A stretch of DNA of 64,000 bases, taken from positions 496,001-560,000 of the forward strand of contig NZ_KI519499.1 in assembly GCF_000482785.1 (NCBI RefSeq). Direction: 5' to 3'. Shown here in pieces: positions 37,192 to 46,990 of the stretch. The notes below the pieces were generated by a model, which was not told the DNA's origin, made no database searches, and saw only the letters and a list, made by a program, of their open reading frames with translations. Position 1 is the stretch's first letter. Each line of letters opens with the position of its first letter. This DNA comes from Derxia gummosa DSM 723. GTDB taxonomy: Bacteria > Pseudomonadota > Gammaproteobacteria > Burkholderiales > Burkholderiaceae_E. A program made the translations under genes and the position numbers.

Positions 37192-39345
37192 TCACGCATG
37201 GGCGGGACCGGCCGGGCCGGCGAGCATGTCGGGGCCGCGATCGACATAGGTCATGCCGACCTCGTCGTCGTTGACCCGAAAGGGGCGCGCTGGCGCGTGC
37301 GCCAGCGCCCTCATGACGAGCGAGCCGGCCGAGGCCGGCGTGATGTCTTCCGGCACGCGCTGGCCGGTGGTCTCGTAGTACAGCGGCAGGCGGTGGCGGA
37401 TCAGCACGTCGAGCGCCTGGCCGAGGCGCACGGCCTCGTCGGTCTTGGTGAGCACCGCGCCGGCGAAGTCGGCCACGGTCTTGCCGTTGGCCGCCGTGGC
37501 GCCGGCCACGCGGTAATGCGCGACCACGTCCTCGAGCGTCTCGGCATGGGCGGCGGCGTTGAGCACCAGCAGGCGCTTGATGGCGCCGGCGCCCACGGCG
37601 CTGAGCAGCTCGGCCACGCGCTCGTCGCGCTGGCCAAGGCCGAGGGTGTCGATGAGCACGAGCTTCTTGCCGGTGAGGCCGCGCAGCACGCCGAGCAGGC
37701 TCTCGCGGTCCTGCGCCGTGTGCACCGTGACGCCGAGGATCTTGCCGTAGATGCGCAGCTGGTCCTGGGCGCCGATCCGGTAGCTGTCGATCGTCACCAG
37801 GCCGACGGCGTCGCGGCCGTACTTGGCGGCGCAGCGCGCGGCGAGCTTGGCGACGGTGGTGGTCTTGCCCACGCCGGTGGGGCCGACGAGGGCGTAGATG
37901 CCGCCGCTGTCGACGAGGTCGTGGGCCATGCCCATGACGTGCAGGTTGCGCTCCAGCACGGCGCGCGCCCAGCCCCGGGCCTGTGCCTCGTCGACGAGCT
38001 GCTCGGGCAGACGCGCGGCGAGATCACGCGCGAGCAGCGGCGAGAAGCCGTCCGCCAGAAGCATCTTCTGCATCGACGCGGCCACCGGACGGCGGCGCTG
38101 GCGCTCGTTGAAGGCGATGGTGTCGAACTGCGAGGTCATCCAGCCGCGGATCGAGTCGAACTCGTTGCGCAGCTCGGCGCGCAGGTGGTTCTGGAGTTCG
38201 CGCTTGAGATCGGCGCCGAGTTCCTCGCGCAGCGAGGCGCTGAGCTTGTCGCGCAGCGCGTCGGCGAGGTCGATGGCCGAGAGGTCGGGCACGGGCAGCG
38301 CGCTGCCGGCGGGCAGGCTGAGATCGGGCGCGGCGGCCTGGAGCGCGGCGGCCGACGAGATGGGGCCGTCGGCATGCAGGTCGGGCAGGTCGTCGTAGAG
38401 CGGCTCGGGCTGGGACCGCGCGACCGGCTCGGGCGGGCGGCGCAGGAAGGCGGGCGCGAGCGGCGACGGCTGGCCGTCGCGCATCTCGCCGTGCAGCGGC
38501 CGGCGCGGCAGCGCGGGCTGGGTGACGGTGGGCGGCTCGGCATGGCGCAGCGGCACCGGCTCGGCACGCATCGGCTCACGCCGGACCGGCTCGTGCCGCA
38601 TCGCGTCGTGGCGGGCGGATTCGTGGCGCGGCGGCTCGTGGTGCACGGGTTCGTGGCGTGCCGGCTCGGGCGCGCGGCGCGCGGCGGCGGCCGGCATGGC
38701 GGGCGCCGCCGGCGCGGCATGGCGCGCGGGCTGGGGCGGCATCGGCGCGTGGGCCGAGGTGTGGGTGAGGTTGCGCTGGGTCTGGCCGAGGTCGCCCCGG
38801 GTCTGGGCCAGGCCGGCCTGGGTCGCGGCGAGATTGGCGCGGGTCGCGGCGAGCGCGGGCTGGGTCGCGGTCGGGTCGGCTTCGCCGCCGGGGCGGCGCA
38901 GGTAGTCGAGAAAGGGCACGGGCGCGCCCTGCTTCGGCGCGCTGGCGCGCGGCTCGGTCTGGCGCACGCGCTCGGCGAACGGTGCGCGCGGCGCGGCACG
39001 CGGATTGCGGATGATGCTGGGCAGCGCCTCGTCCTCGTCCACCGGCACGGCCGGGCGCGGCTGTCCGCCCGCGCGCGGCGCGCTGGCCGTGGCCGGACGC
39101 TGCGGCGCTGCGGCGCGCTGCGGAGCGGCCGGCGCTGCGGCGCGCTGCGGAGCGGCCGGCGCCGCGCCACGCGCCGCGCCCTTGCCGGCGGTGAGCTGCG
39201 ACAGCTCGGCCTCCGACGCGGCCACCACCTCGACGCCCGAGCCGGTGCGGCGGGTCGAGATGACGACGGCGTCATCGCCGATCTCGCGGCGCGCTTCCAT
39301 CAGCGCCTCGCGGCTGGTGGCACCGAAGAATTTGCGGAGGCTCAT
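37192..39345 (-). CDS. flhF: Flagellar GTPase FlhF with long repeat-rich N-terminus
   Basis: 717 residues, against roughly 380-480 in many species. SRP-type GTPase that places flagella at the pole. The start MSLRKFFGATSREALMEARR is the B-domain signature. The NG domain occupies the last 330 residues, with P-loop GPTGVGKT at 488-495 and LVTIDSYRIGAQDQL, VLIDTLGLG and VLTKTDEA motifs. The extra length is low-complexity: AAPAAPQR repeats near 60-100, leucine heptads (about 160-196) and RHEP/HHEP repeats (about 222-258). Its ATG overlaps the flhA stop in ATGA. Confidence 0.95.
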   Translation of the reverse strand: MSLRKFFGATSREALMEARREIGDDAVVISTRRTGSGVEVVAASEAELSQLTAGKGAARGAAPAAPQRAAAPAAPQRAAAPQRPATASAPRAGGQPRPAVPVDEDEALPSIIRNPRAAPRAPFAERVRQTEPRASAPKQGAPVPFLDYLRRPGGEADPTATQPALAATRANLAATQAGLAQTRGDLGQTQRNLTHTSAHAPMPPQPARHAAPAAPAMPAAAARRAPEPARHEPVHHEPPRHESARHDAMRHEPVRREPMRAEPVPLRHAEPPTVTQPALPRRPLHGEMRDGQPSPLAPAFLRRPPEPVARSQPEPLYDDLPDLHADGPISSAAALQAAAPDLSLPAGSALPVPDLSAIDLADALRDKLSASLREELGADLKRELQNHLRAELRNEFDSIRGWMTSQFDTIAFNERQRRRPVAASMQKMLLADGFSPLLARDLAARLPEQLVDEAQARGWARAVLERNLHVMGMAHDLVDSGGIYALVGPTGVGKTTTVAKLAARCAAKYGRDAVGLVTIDSYRIGAQDQLRIYGKILGVTVHTAQDRESLLGVLRGLTGKKLVLIDTLGLGQRDERVAELLSAVGAGAIKRLLVLNAAAHAETLEDVVAHYRVAGATAANGKTVADFAGAVLTKTDEAVRLGQALDVLIRHRLPLYYETTGQRVPEDITPASAGSLVMRALAHAPARPFRVNDDEVGMTYVDRGPDMLAGPAGPAHA
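39104..39157. repeat. Two perfect tandem 27-bp repeats in flhF
   Basis: Units 39104-39130 and 39131-39157 are identical (start GGCGCTGCGGCGCGCTGCGG) and each encodes nine residues of the AAPAAPQR repeat. Copy number could vary between strains. Confidence 0.85.
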
Positions 39346-41423
39346 GAGTTAGCTCCAAGGATGGCTTGCACGCGGATCGAGTGCGATTCTGGGATTTCTG
39401 CATGGGCGATCACGCGCAGGCGCGGCGCAAGGCGGCGGAACAGGCGGGCCAGCGGCTGACGGATCGCATCCGGAACCAGCAGCGTAGCGGGTTGGCCGAT
39501 GGCTTCCTGCTTTTGCGTGACGTCGCTGGCATTGCGCAACAGTGCCTCGGCCAGCCCGGGTTCGAGCCCGATCGGCTCGTTGGGGCGCTGGTTGCCGAGG
39601 GCGTTGGCGAGCACGCGTTCGAGTTCGGGCTCCAGCACGATCACGCCCAGCTCGCTGGCGTAGCCGTAGATCTGCTGGACGATGGCCGGCCCGAGCGCGA
39701 CGCGCACCGAGGCGACGAGTTCGGACGGGTCTTGCGTGCGGGCGCCGGCGTCGGCCAGGGTTTCCAGGATGGTGCGCAGGTCGCGGATGTGCACGCCCTC
39801 CAGCAGCAGCCCCTGCAGCACCTTGTGGAGGATGGCGAGCGGGACGATCTTGGGCACCGTGTCCTCCACCAGCTTGCCCACGGTCTTGCCGATGTGGTCG
39901 AGCAGCTGCTGCACCTCGCCGCGGCCGAGCAGCTGGGCGGCGTGCATCTGGAGCACATGGTTGAGGTGGGTGGCGGCCACGGTCGAGGCATCCACCACGG
40001 TATAGCCCGACACCTGGGCCGCGTGCTTGTGCGAGTTGTCGATCCACACCGCCGGCAGGCCGAAGGCCGGGTCGGTCGTCATCGTGCCGGGCAGGCGGGC
40101 GGTCACGCCGCCCGGGTCGATGGCGAGGAACATGCCGCTCACCGTCTCGCCCTCGGCCACGGTCGCGCCCTTGAGCGTGATGCGGTACTGGTTGGGCTTG
40201 AGGTCGAGGTTGTCGCGGATGTGCACGGGCGGCGGCAGGAAGCCGATTTCCTGCGCGAACTTCTTGCGGATGCCCTTGATGCGCTTGAGCAGGTCGCCGT
40301 CCTGGCTCGCGTCCACCAGCGGGATCAGGCGGTAGCCGACTTCGAGGCCGAGCATGTCCACCGGCTCCAGGTCATCCCAGCTCGCCTCGCTGCCGGGCTG
40401 CACCTCGGGCACGGGCAGCTCCTCGGGCGCGGCGGCCGCCGTCTTCTGCTGCTTGTCGAGCCACCAGGCGAAGTAGCCGGCACCGGCCGCCATCAGCAGG
40501 AAGGGGATGTGCGGCATGTTGGGAATGAGGCCCAGCAGCGCCATGATCGCGGCGGTGATCGCCAGCACGCGCGGCATGTTGAACAGCTGCTGGATCATCT
40601 GCGCGCCGACATCCTCGCCGGTGCCCACGCGCGACACGATCAGGCCGGCCGCGATCGAGATGATGAGCGACGGGATCTGCGCCACGAGGCCGTCACCGAC
40701 CGCGAGCAGCACGTAGTTCTCGCCCGCCTGCCCGGCGCTCAGCCCGTGCTGGACCATGCCGATGACGAGGCCGCCGATGATGTTGATGAACAGGATCAGG
40801 ATGCCGGCCATCGCGTCGCCGCGAACGAACTTCGACGCACCGTCCATCGAGCCGAAGAACTCGGCTTCCTGCGCCAGCTCGGCGCGGCGCTTGCGCGCGT
40901 CGGCCTCGCCGATGAGGCCGGCGTTCAGGTCGGCGTCGATCGCCATCTGCTTGCCGGGCATCGCGTCGAGGGCGAAGCGCGCCGACACCTCGGCGATGCG
41001 GCCCGCGCCCTTGGTCACGACCACGAAGTTGATGACCACCAGGATCACGAACACCACCAAGCCGACCGCGAAGTTGCCGCCGACGAGAAAGTGCGCGAAG
41101 GCGTCGATGACCTTGCCCGCCGCGTCGGGGCCGGTATGGCCTTCGAGCAGGATCTTGCGGGTGGACGCGACGTTGAGCGACAGCCGCAGCAGCGTGGTGA
41201 TGAGCAGCACCGTCGGGAAGGCGGCGAACTCCAGCGGCTTGCGCGTGTAGGCCGACACCAGCAGCACCACGACCGACATCGCGATGTTGAAGGTGAAGAA
41301 CAGGTCGAGCAGGAAGGCCGGCAGCGGCAGCACCATCATCGCCAGCACCAGCACGATGAAGATCGGCGCGGCGAGCGCCTTCACGTCGATGCCGGTGGAC
41401 TTGAGACGGGCGATGAGGTTCAT
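39342..41423 (-). CDS. flhA: Flagellar export gate protein FlhA
   Basis: 693 residues, normal length. Eight N-terminal membrane helices (starting PIFIVLVLAMMVLPLPAFLL), the FHIPEP-type loop (VTKGAGRIAEVSARFALDAM, PGKQMAIDADLNAG) and the cytoplasmic domain are present. The start MNLIARLKSTGIDVKAL at 41423 is family-typical; the open frame further upstream runs antisense through a chemoreceptor and is not coding. The stop overlaps flhF by four bases. flhB, usually just upstream, is 5.6 kb away. Confidence 0.97.
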   Translation of the reverse strand: MNLIARLKSTGIDVKALAAPIFIVLVLAMMVLPLPAFLLDLFFTFNIAMSVVVLLVSAYTRKPLEFAAFPTVLLITTLLRLSLNVASTRKILLEGHTGPDAAGKVIDAFAHFLVGGNFAVGLVVFVILVVINFVVVTKGAGRIAEVSARFALDAMPGKQMAIDADLNAGLIGEADARKRRAELAQEAEFFGSMDGASKFVRGDAMAGILILFINIIGGLVIGMVQHGLSAGQAGENYVLLAVGDGLVAQIPSLIISIAAGLIVSRVGTGEDVGAQMIQQLFNMPRVLAITAAIMALLGLIPNMPHIPFLLMAAGAGYFAWWLDKQQKTAAAAPEELPVPEVQPGSEASWDDLEPVDMLGLEVGYRLIPLVDASQDGDLLKRIKGIRKKFAQEIGFLPPPVHIRDNLDLKPNQYRITLKGATVAEGETVSGMFLAIDPGGVTARLPGTMTTDPAFGLPAVWIDNSHKHAAQVSGYTVVDASTVAATHLNHVLQMHAAQLLGRGEVQQLLDHIGKTVGKLVEDTVPKIVPLAILHKVLQGLLLEGVHIRDLRTILETLADAGARTQDPSELVASVRVALGPAIVQQIYGYASELGVIVLEPELERVLANALGNQRPNEPIGLEPGLAEALLRNASDVTQKQEAIGQPATLLVPDAIRQPLARLFRRLAPRLRVIAHAEIPESHSIRVQAILGANS

Positions 41424-41521
41424 GGGTTGGGCGGTGAGTGCTGCCGGATGGCGCAATGCCCCGGCCTGACGAAAGCCATTCTCGAAAACCTTAGGGTTCG
41501 GCAAGCGGGGATTAGCGGCAG

Positions 41522-41535
41522 TAAGGCGCGCCTTA
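41522..41535. promoter_or_regulatory. Perfect 14-bp palindrome between flhA and the chemoreceptor gene
   Basis: TAAGGCGCGCCTTA, centred about 105 bp before flhA and 183 bp before the divergent chemoreceptor gene. It could be an operator for either. Confidence 0.35.
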
Positions 41536-41617
41536 TCCCCCGCCCGTCCGGAGCGGGCCCTGCCGGCCCGCGCCCTGCGCCGACGAACCGATGAACGCGA
41601 CTTGCGCGGCAAACAAC

Positions 41618-41639
41618 GGGCTGTTTTCCCGAACAGCCC
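41618..41639 (+). other. Hairpin in the chemoreceptor leader
   Basis: Eight-bp stem GGGCTGTT/AACAGCCC with a 6-nt loop, 73 bp before the chemoreceptor ATG. No T-run, so not an intrinsic terminator; possibly an mRNA leader structure. Confidence 0.3.
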
Positions 41640-41711
41640 CTGTCGGCCGGCGGGACACTCGCGGGCACAAGAGGGCAGTCCGCCCCTTTCCAACAACGCA
41701 GAGAACCAACG

Positions 41712-43631
41712 ATGCTCAGCAGCTTCCTGCTCCCGGGCGAACGCGCCATGCAGCGCGTGCGCATGCCGGTCAAGTTCGCCCTCGTGTGCGCAGCCTTCCT
41801 GATCCCGCTCGGTCTGTTGTTCTGGTTCTACCTGGACCGCGCGCTGGCCGACATCAACACCACCGACCACGAAGCCGCCGGCTCCGCCTATCTCTCGGCC
41901 GCGCTGCCGGTCGTGACCGCCGTGCAGGAGCATCGCGGTCAGGCACTGCTGGGCCTGCTCGGCAAGCGCGACAACGCCAGTGCCGACGCCGCCGCGCGCA
42001 CCATCGACCAGGGGCTCGCCAGCCTCGCGGCCCTGATCGAGAAGGACGGCAATGCCATGGGCGCGCGCGCGCCGCTCGACGCGCTGCGCAACAGCTGGAA
42101 CGCGGCCCGTGCTGCCACGACCAACGACCCGTCCCTGATCACCGCCGCCTACGCGCCGGTGCGCACCGGCATCGGCCAGCTGCTCGACACCGTCAACGAG
42201 AAGTCGACCATCGCGCTCGACCCCGACGCCGACAGCTACTTCCTGAGCCAGTCCGTGTTCGTGCGCGGCTGGGCGGCGCTGAACGCGCTCGGCCCCCTGC
42301 GCGGCTACGCGGCCTGGACCGAGCACTCGCCCGACGATGTGACGGCACGCGCGCGCACCGCGCAGTTCGGCGCCGTGGCACGCGCCGAACTCGAAGCGCT
42401 CAAGAGCCAGTACGCCCAGTACACCGCCGCCAACCCGGCCTCGGCCGCCCGGCTCGACGCGAGCGGTCTCGACCTTGCGCTCGACTACGCCACCCGCATG
42501 ATCGAGCACGCCCAGCACCCGCAGCCTGGCAACACGGTGTACGCCGATGGCAACCGCGCGATCGACGGCGTCGTCAGCTTCATCACCGGCGGCACGGCCG
42601 AGTTCGGCCGGCTCATCCAGGCGCGCCAGAACAGCAAGGTCGAAGGACTGACGGCCGTGATCCTGCTGGTGGCGGTGTCGCTGCTGGTCGCGGCCTATAC
42701 GCTCACGACCTTCTACCGCTCGTCGGTGCGCGGCTTCGATGCGATCAGCACCCGCGTCGGCCGGCTCGGCGAGGGCGACCTCACCGAAACCTTCCCGGCC
42801 CGCGGCACCGACGAGATCGGCAGCACCATCGAGGCGCTGCGCGAGCGTGTGATGTCGCTGCGCCAGATCATCCACGGCGTGCGCGACGCGGCCGATTCCA
42901 TCTCCACCGCGAGCGAGGAGATCGCCTCGGGCAACCAGGATCTGGCCCAGCGCGGCTCGCGTCTGGCGGCGACGGTGCAGGAGACCGCCGCCTCGATGGC
43001 GGCGCTGAACGAGACCGTCGCCCGCAGCCAGCAGAACGCCCGGCACGCCTCGGAACTCGCGGGCAGCGCCATCGGCACCGTCGAGCGCTCGGGCGCGGTG
43101 GTGGGCAAGGCGGTCGAGACGATGGGCCGGATCACCGGCTCGTCGAAGAAGATCGGCGAGATCATCCAGGTCATCGACGGCATCGCCTTCCAGACCAACA
43201 TCCTCGCGCTCAATGCCGCGGTCGAGGCCGCGCGCGCGGGCGAGCAGGGTCGGGGCTTCGCGGTCGTGGCCAGCGAGGTGCGCAGCCTGGCCCAGCGCTG
43301 CGCCACCGCCGCGCGCGAGATCAGCGCGCTCATCGCCGAGTCGATCGACACCATCGAGACAGGCGCGCGCTACGTGAACGAAACCGGCCGCACGATGAAC
43401 GACGTGACCAGCGCGGTGCGCAGCGTGGCGACGCTCATCGGCGAGATCGAGCAGGTGACCGAGGGCCAGGTGTGCGAGATCCGCCAGATGGCGGACGCGA
43501 TGCAGGCGATCGACCAGAGCACCCAGCAGGACGCGGCCCTGGTCGAGCAGACCGCCGCCGCCGCCAGTTCGCTCAAGGACCGCGCGTCCGAGTTGGCGGA
43601 CTCGGTGCGGGCCTTCCGCGTCGCGCCCTGA
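41712..43631 (+). CDS. Methyl-accepting chemotaxis protein
   Basis: 639 residues. Two membrane helices (about 20-40 and 315-340) flank a roughly 275-residue periplasmic helical sensor domain. A HAMP domain ([20 protein letters not shown]) follows, then a long signalling domain with the hairpin tip [20 protein letters not shown] and [13 protein letters not shown]. The ligand domain has no recognised family. No CheR-docking pentapeptide ends the protein (it stops AFRVAP). It lies divergently from flhA, inserted between flhA and flhB, and heads a plus-strand trio with a beta-propeller lipoprotein and an adenosine deaminase-like enzyme. Confidence 0.95.
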   Translation: MLSSFLLPGERAMQRVRMPVKFALVCAAFLIPLGLLFWFYLDRALADINTTDHEAAGSAYLSAALPVVTAVQEHRGQALLGLLGKRDNASADAAARTIDQGLASLAALIEKDGNAMGARAPLDALRNSWNAARAATTNDPSLITAAYAPVRTGIGQLLDTVNEKSTIALDPDADSYFLSQSVFVRGWAALNALGPLRGYAAWTEHSPDDVTARARTAQFGAVARAELEALKSQYAQYTAANPASAARLDASGLDLALDYATRMIEHAQHPQPGNTVYADGNRAIDGVVSFITGGTAEFGRLIQARQNSKVEGLTAVILLVAVSLLVAAYTLTTFYRSSVRGFDAISTRVGRLGEGDLTETFPARGTDEIGSTIEALRERVMSLRQIIHGVRDAADSISTASEEIASGNQDLAQRGSRLAATVQETAASMAALNETVARSQQNARHASELAGSAIGTVERSGAVVGKAVETMGRITGSSKKIGEIIQVIDGIAFQTNILALNAAVEAARAGEQGRGFAVVASEVRSLAQRCATAAREISALIAESIDTIETGARYVNETGRTMNDVTSAVRSVATLIGEIEQVTEGQVCEIRQMADAMQAIDQSTQQDAALVEQTAAAASSLKDRASELADSVRAFRVAP

Positions 43632-43788
43632 CGGGCGGCGCGGGCACCGACCGGCGGCGCTGCCGTCGGGCCACCGGCGGTGCCGGCAGCCGGGCGCGCG
43701 GGCCCGGGCGCGGCGGCAAACCGGCCGCATCAATCGGGCAACACGCGCCGGGCACATAGCGGGCTGACGAATCCCGAGGCCCGCCAAG

Positions 43789-45189
43789 ATGCCCAGCCCA
43801 TCCTCCCCACGCCCGCGCGACACCCGCGCGACCGCCCTCGCCTTTCCGCCATCGGCCGCGCCCGCCCCGGCCGCAACGGCCCGGCCACGCCGGCGTCGCC
43901 TGCCGGTGCAGCTCGCGCTGGCGAGCGCGATCACCGCGCTCGCCAGCCTGCTCGGCGGCTGCCTTGAAGTGAGCGAAGGCAGCTACACCGTCGGCGGCAC
44001 GATCACCGGCCTGAGCAGCGCCGGCCTGGTCATCGCCAACGGCAGCGACACGCTGTCGCTGTCGGCCGGCGCCACCAGCTTCACCTTCTCGGAAGAGGTG
44101 GACGTGGGCGACACCTGGGCCGTGAGCATCAGCACCCAGCCCGACGGCCAGACCTGCTCGGTCGGCAACGGCAGCGGCACCATGGGCACGGCCAAGGTGA
44201 GCGACGTGGTCATCACCTGCCGCGCCTACGTGGCGCTGGTGGTCAACTCGGGCGACGCGACCGTGAGCGGCGCGAGCGTCAACGACGACGGCACGCTCGC
44301 CACGCCGGTCGGCAACAGCGCGGGCAGCAAGCCGGGCGGCATCGCCTTCTCGCCCGACGGCCAGTACGCCTGGGTGACGAACACCGGCTCGGGCTCGGTG
44401 TGGAGCTATTCGGTCGCCGCCGACGGCACGCTCACCAAGCTCGGCAGCGTCACCACCGGCAGCGCGCCGGCGGGCGTGGCCGTCGCGCCCTCGGGCGATT
44501 ACGTTTACGTCGCCAACGGTGGCGGCACGACGATCTCGCAGTACGTGGTGGGCGACAGCGGCGCGCTCACCGCGCTCAGCACCGCGACCGTCAACTCGGG
44601 CAGCCAGCCGACCGCGATCGCGGTCACGCCCAACGGCGGCCATGCCTATTCGGTCAACTCGGGCGCCAACACGATCACGCAGTACTCGGTCGGCTCGTCC
44701 GGCTCGCTCTCGACGCTGGGCACGGCCACGATCGCCACCGGCTCGACGCCGGTAGCGGTGGCGGTGCATCCCTCGGGCATCGCGGTGTACGCCGTCAACT
44801 ATGCGAGCCACAGCGTGTCGCAGTACACGCTCGGCAGCACCGGCGCACTCACGGCCATGAGCAGCGCGACGGTGTCGGCGGGCACCAATCCGGTGGCGAT
44901 CGCCGTCAAGCCCGACGGCAAGTACGCCTGGGTCGCCAACAGCGGCAACGGCAGCATCACGGCCTACAGCGTGTCGAGCGCCGGCGTGCTGACGGTGGCG
45001 GGCACGTATTCGGCCGGCTCGTCGCCGACCGGCATCGCGGTGAGCCCGGACGGGCAATGGCTGTACGTGAGCAACGGCGGCGACGCGACGGTGTCGCAGT
45101 ACGCGATCGGCAGTGGCGGAAAGCTCACGGCGCTCGACACGGCGACGGTGACGGTGGGAGCGACGCCGGCGGCGGTGGCGGTGCGCTGA
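43789..45189 (+). CDS. Beta-propeller (YVTN-repeat) lipoprotein
   Basis: 466 residues. After a polar, Pro/Arg-rich start of about 40 residues comes a lipoprotein signal ending SLLGGC (Cys near 58). A short beta domain with two Cys follows (about 65-145), then tandem repeats of about 45-50 residues with the YVTN-type pattern (PxGIAFSPDGQYAWVTNTGSG, PDGKYAWVANSGNGSITAY), six or seven in number, giving a lactonase-like propeller. Such folds bind ligands or act as lactonases; no catalytic set is evident. The long N-terminus makes the start uncertain, and a GTG further in is possible. Confidence 0.85.
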   Translation: MPSPSSPRPRDTRATALAFPPSAAPAPAATARPRRRRLPVQLALASAITALASLLGGCLEVSEGSYTVGGTITGLSSAGLVIANGSDTLSLSAGATSFTFSEEVDVGDTWAVSISTQPDGQTCSVGNGSGTMGTAKVSDVVITCRAYVALVVNSGDATVSGASVNDDGTLATPVGNSAGSKPGGIAFSPDGQYAWVTNTGSGSVWSYSVAADGTLTKLGSVTTGSAPAGVAVAPSGDYVYVANGGGTTISQYVVGDSGALTALSTATVNSGSQPTAIAVTPNGGHAYSVNSGANTITQYSVGSSGSLSTLGTATIATGSTPVAVAVHPSGIAVYAVNYASHSVSQYTLGSTGALTAMSSATVSAGTNPVAIAVKPDGKYAWVANSGNGSITAYSVSSAGVLTVAGTYSAGSSPTGIAVSPDGQWLYVSNGGDATVSQYAIGSGGKLTALDTATVTVGATPAAVAVR

Positions 45190-45285
45190 GGCGACGTGAC
45201 GGGATCGACCGCGTGCGGCGATGAAGGCGCGTGCCGGGGCGGGCTCGGCTAACCTGCGCGGCCCGCCCTCGACCGTTCGCCGCCG

Positions 45286-46956
45286 ATGATCGCCCTGCTC
45301 CGCTCCGCCGCCTTCGCCGACCCTCCGCCCACCGCGCCCGTGCCGTCCCGCGCCCCCGCGCCATGCCGCGCGGCCGGCGCCGTAACCCGCGCGCTGACAG
45401 CGCTTGCAGGCGCCGCGCTGCTCGTGCTGGCCGCGCCAGCCGCGGCGCGCGACGCGGGCGCCGCAACCGGCCCGCGCGCCGCCGCGGCGTCGCGCGACGA
45501 GGCGGCGACGGCGCGCTACTACGCCGCGCTCGTCAACGCCAGCCCGCAGCGGCTCGCCGAACTCACCGCCTTCACCACCCAGCTGCCCAAGGGCGGCGAC
45601 CTGCACCATCACTACTCGGGCGCGCTCTACGCCGAGACCTATCTCGACTGGGTCGGCAAGGCCGGCGCCTGCGTCTGGCGCGACGACGTGCCGGGCGTCG
45701 CGGGCGCCCAGCGCTTCCACATCGCCACCGCGCCGGCCACGCTGCCCGAGACCGCGCGCGAGCACTGCCTGAGCGCCGACAAGGTCATCGCCGACGACCG
45801 CTTCTTCCGCCAGCTGCTCATGACCTGGTCCGACAAGGACTTCGGCAACCATCCGCATGACGCGCTGCCGCCCGACGAGCAGTTCTTCGACACCTTCGGC
45901 TACTTCGGCCCGATCTCGGGCTGGTCCTACCGCGACGGCCTGGCCCAGCTGCGCCAGCGCGCGCTCGACGAGAACGTGCAGTACCTCGAAACCATGCTGC
46001 GCAGCGGCCCGAAGCTCGGCGCCGCCTCGGCCGACGGCCCGCACCAGCAGGCGCTGATCGACCGCATCAGCGCGCTCGGCCCGGCGGCCGACGAAGGCGA
46101 GCTGATCGCCGCGCTCGCCGCCCTTGCCGACGCGGTCGAGGCCGACCCGGCCAACCGCGCCACGCTCGACCACTACCTCGCCCAGCTCGCCGAGGCGCAT
46201 GCCGGCCTCGACGACGAACGCTTCACGCTGCGCTTCCAGACCTATGTCACGCGCGGCAACCCGGCCGGCGACGTGTTCGCGAGCCTGCTCGGCAGCTTCC
46301 TCGCCGCCAAGGCCAGCCCGCTGGTGGTGGGCGTGAACATCGTCGGCCCCGAGAACGGCCATGTGGCGATGCGCGACTACGCGCTGCACATGCGCATGTT
46401 CCGCTTCCTCGGCCAGCGCTATCCCGGCGTGAAGCTCGCGCTGCACGCCGGCGAACTGGTGCTCGGCATGGTGCCGCCCGAGGGCCTGCAGGACCACATC
46501 CGGCAGGCGGTGGAAGTGGCCGGCGCGCGCCGCATCGGCCACGGCATCGACCTCGCGCACGAGCGCCGCCCCTGGGAACTGCTGGACGAACTGCGCGCGC
46601 GCCAGGTCGCCATCGAGATCAACCTCAGCAGCAACGACTTCATCCTCGGGGTGAAGGGCGAGGCCCATCCGCTCGTGCTCTACCGCCGCGCCGGCGTGCC
46701 CTATGTCATCAGCACCGACGACGCCGGCGTGTCGCGCAACAACCTGAGCGGCGAGTACGCACTGTTCGCGAGCCGCTACCGGCCCGGCTATGCCCAACTC
46801 AAGCAGGCCGCGTATTCGAGCCTCCGCCATTCGTTCATGAGCGAGGCCGACAAGGCCGAGCAGCTGCGCCGGCTCGACGCGCGCTATGCCGCCTTCGAGG
46901 CGAGCGTCGCGCGGGCGGCGCGCCGGCTCGATGCCGGCGGCGCGAAGGCGCGCTGA
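45286..46956 (+). CDS. Secreted adenosine deaminase-like amidohydrolase
   Basis: 556 residues. A signal sequence (TALAGAALLVLAAPAAA, ending near residue 55) precedes an adenosine/AMP deaminase-type barrel. Metal-site motifs are all visible: GGDLHHHYSGALY (HxH), LHAGEL, RIGHGIDL and the STDDAGVSRNNLSGEY Asp pair. This resembles exported ADGF-like deaminases that convert adenosine to inosine, although the substrate is inferred. The start at 45286 has no clear ribosome site. It would act in the periplasm or outside, next to a chemoreceptor and a propeller lipoprotein. The stop converges on flhB with a 34-bp gap. Confidence 0.88.
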   Translation: MIALLRSAAFADPPPTAPVPSRAPAPCRAAGAVTRALTALAGAALLVLAAPAAARDAGAATGPRAAAASRDEAATARYYAALVNASPQRLAELTAFTTQLPKGGDLHHHYSGALYAETYLDWVGKAGACVWRDDVPGVAGAQRFHIATAPATLPETAREHCLSADKVIADDRFFRQLLMTWSDKDFGNHPHDALPPDEQFFDTFGYFGPISGWSYRDGLAQLRQRALDENVQYLETMLRSGPKLGAASADGPHQQALIDRISALGPAADEGELIAALAALADAVEADPANRATLDHYLAQLAEAHAGLDDERFTLRFQTYVTRGNPAGDVFASLLGSFLAAKASPLVVGVNIVGPENGHVAMRDYALHMRMFRFLGQRYPGVKLALHAGELVLGMVPPEGLQDHIRQAVEVAGARRIGHGIDLAHERRPWELLDELRARQVAIEINLSSNDFILGVKGEAHPLVLYRRAGVPYVISTDDAGVSRNNLSGEYALFASRYRPGYAQLKQAAYSSLRHSFMSEADKAEQLRRLDARYAAFEASVARAARRLDAGGAKAR

Positions 46957-46970
46957 AGCCGCGCGCGATC

Positions 46971-46984
46971 TGCAAAGGCTTGCA
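46971..46984. repeat. Dispersed palindrome copy between two convergent stops
   Basis: TGCAAAGGCTTGCA in the 34-bp gap between the deaminase and flhB; an identical 14-mer recurs at 55811-55824 inside fliD. See findings. Confidence 0.5.
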
Positions 46985-46990
46985 GCCGGC

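Noticed and set aside
43640-43740. GC-rich hairpins after the chemoreceptor gene as terminators
   Set aside because: Many weak alternative stems and no T-run; cannot be separated from background in this composition.
41424-43934. An 837-codon upstream extension of FlhA
   Set aside because: It runs antisense through the chemoreceptor; FlhA's family start MNLIARLK lies at 41423 and the extension has no FlhA-like content.
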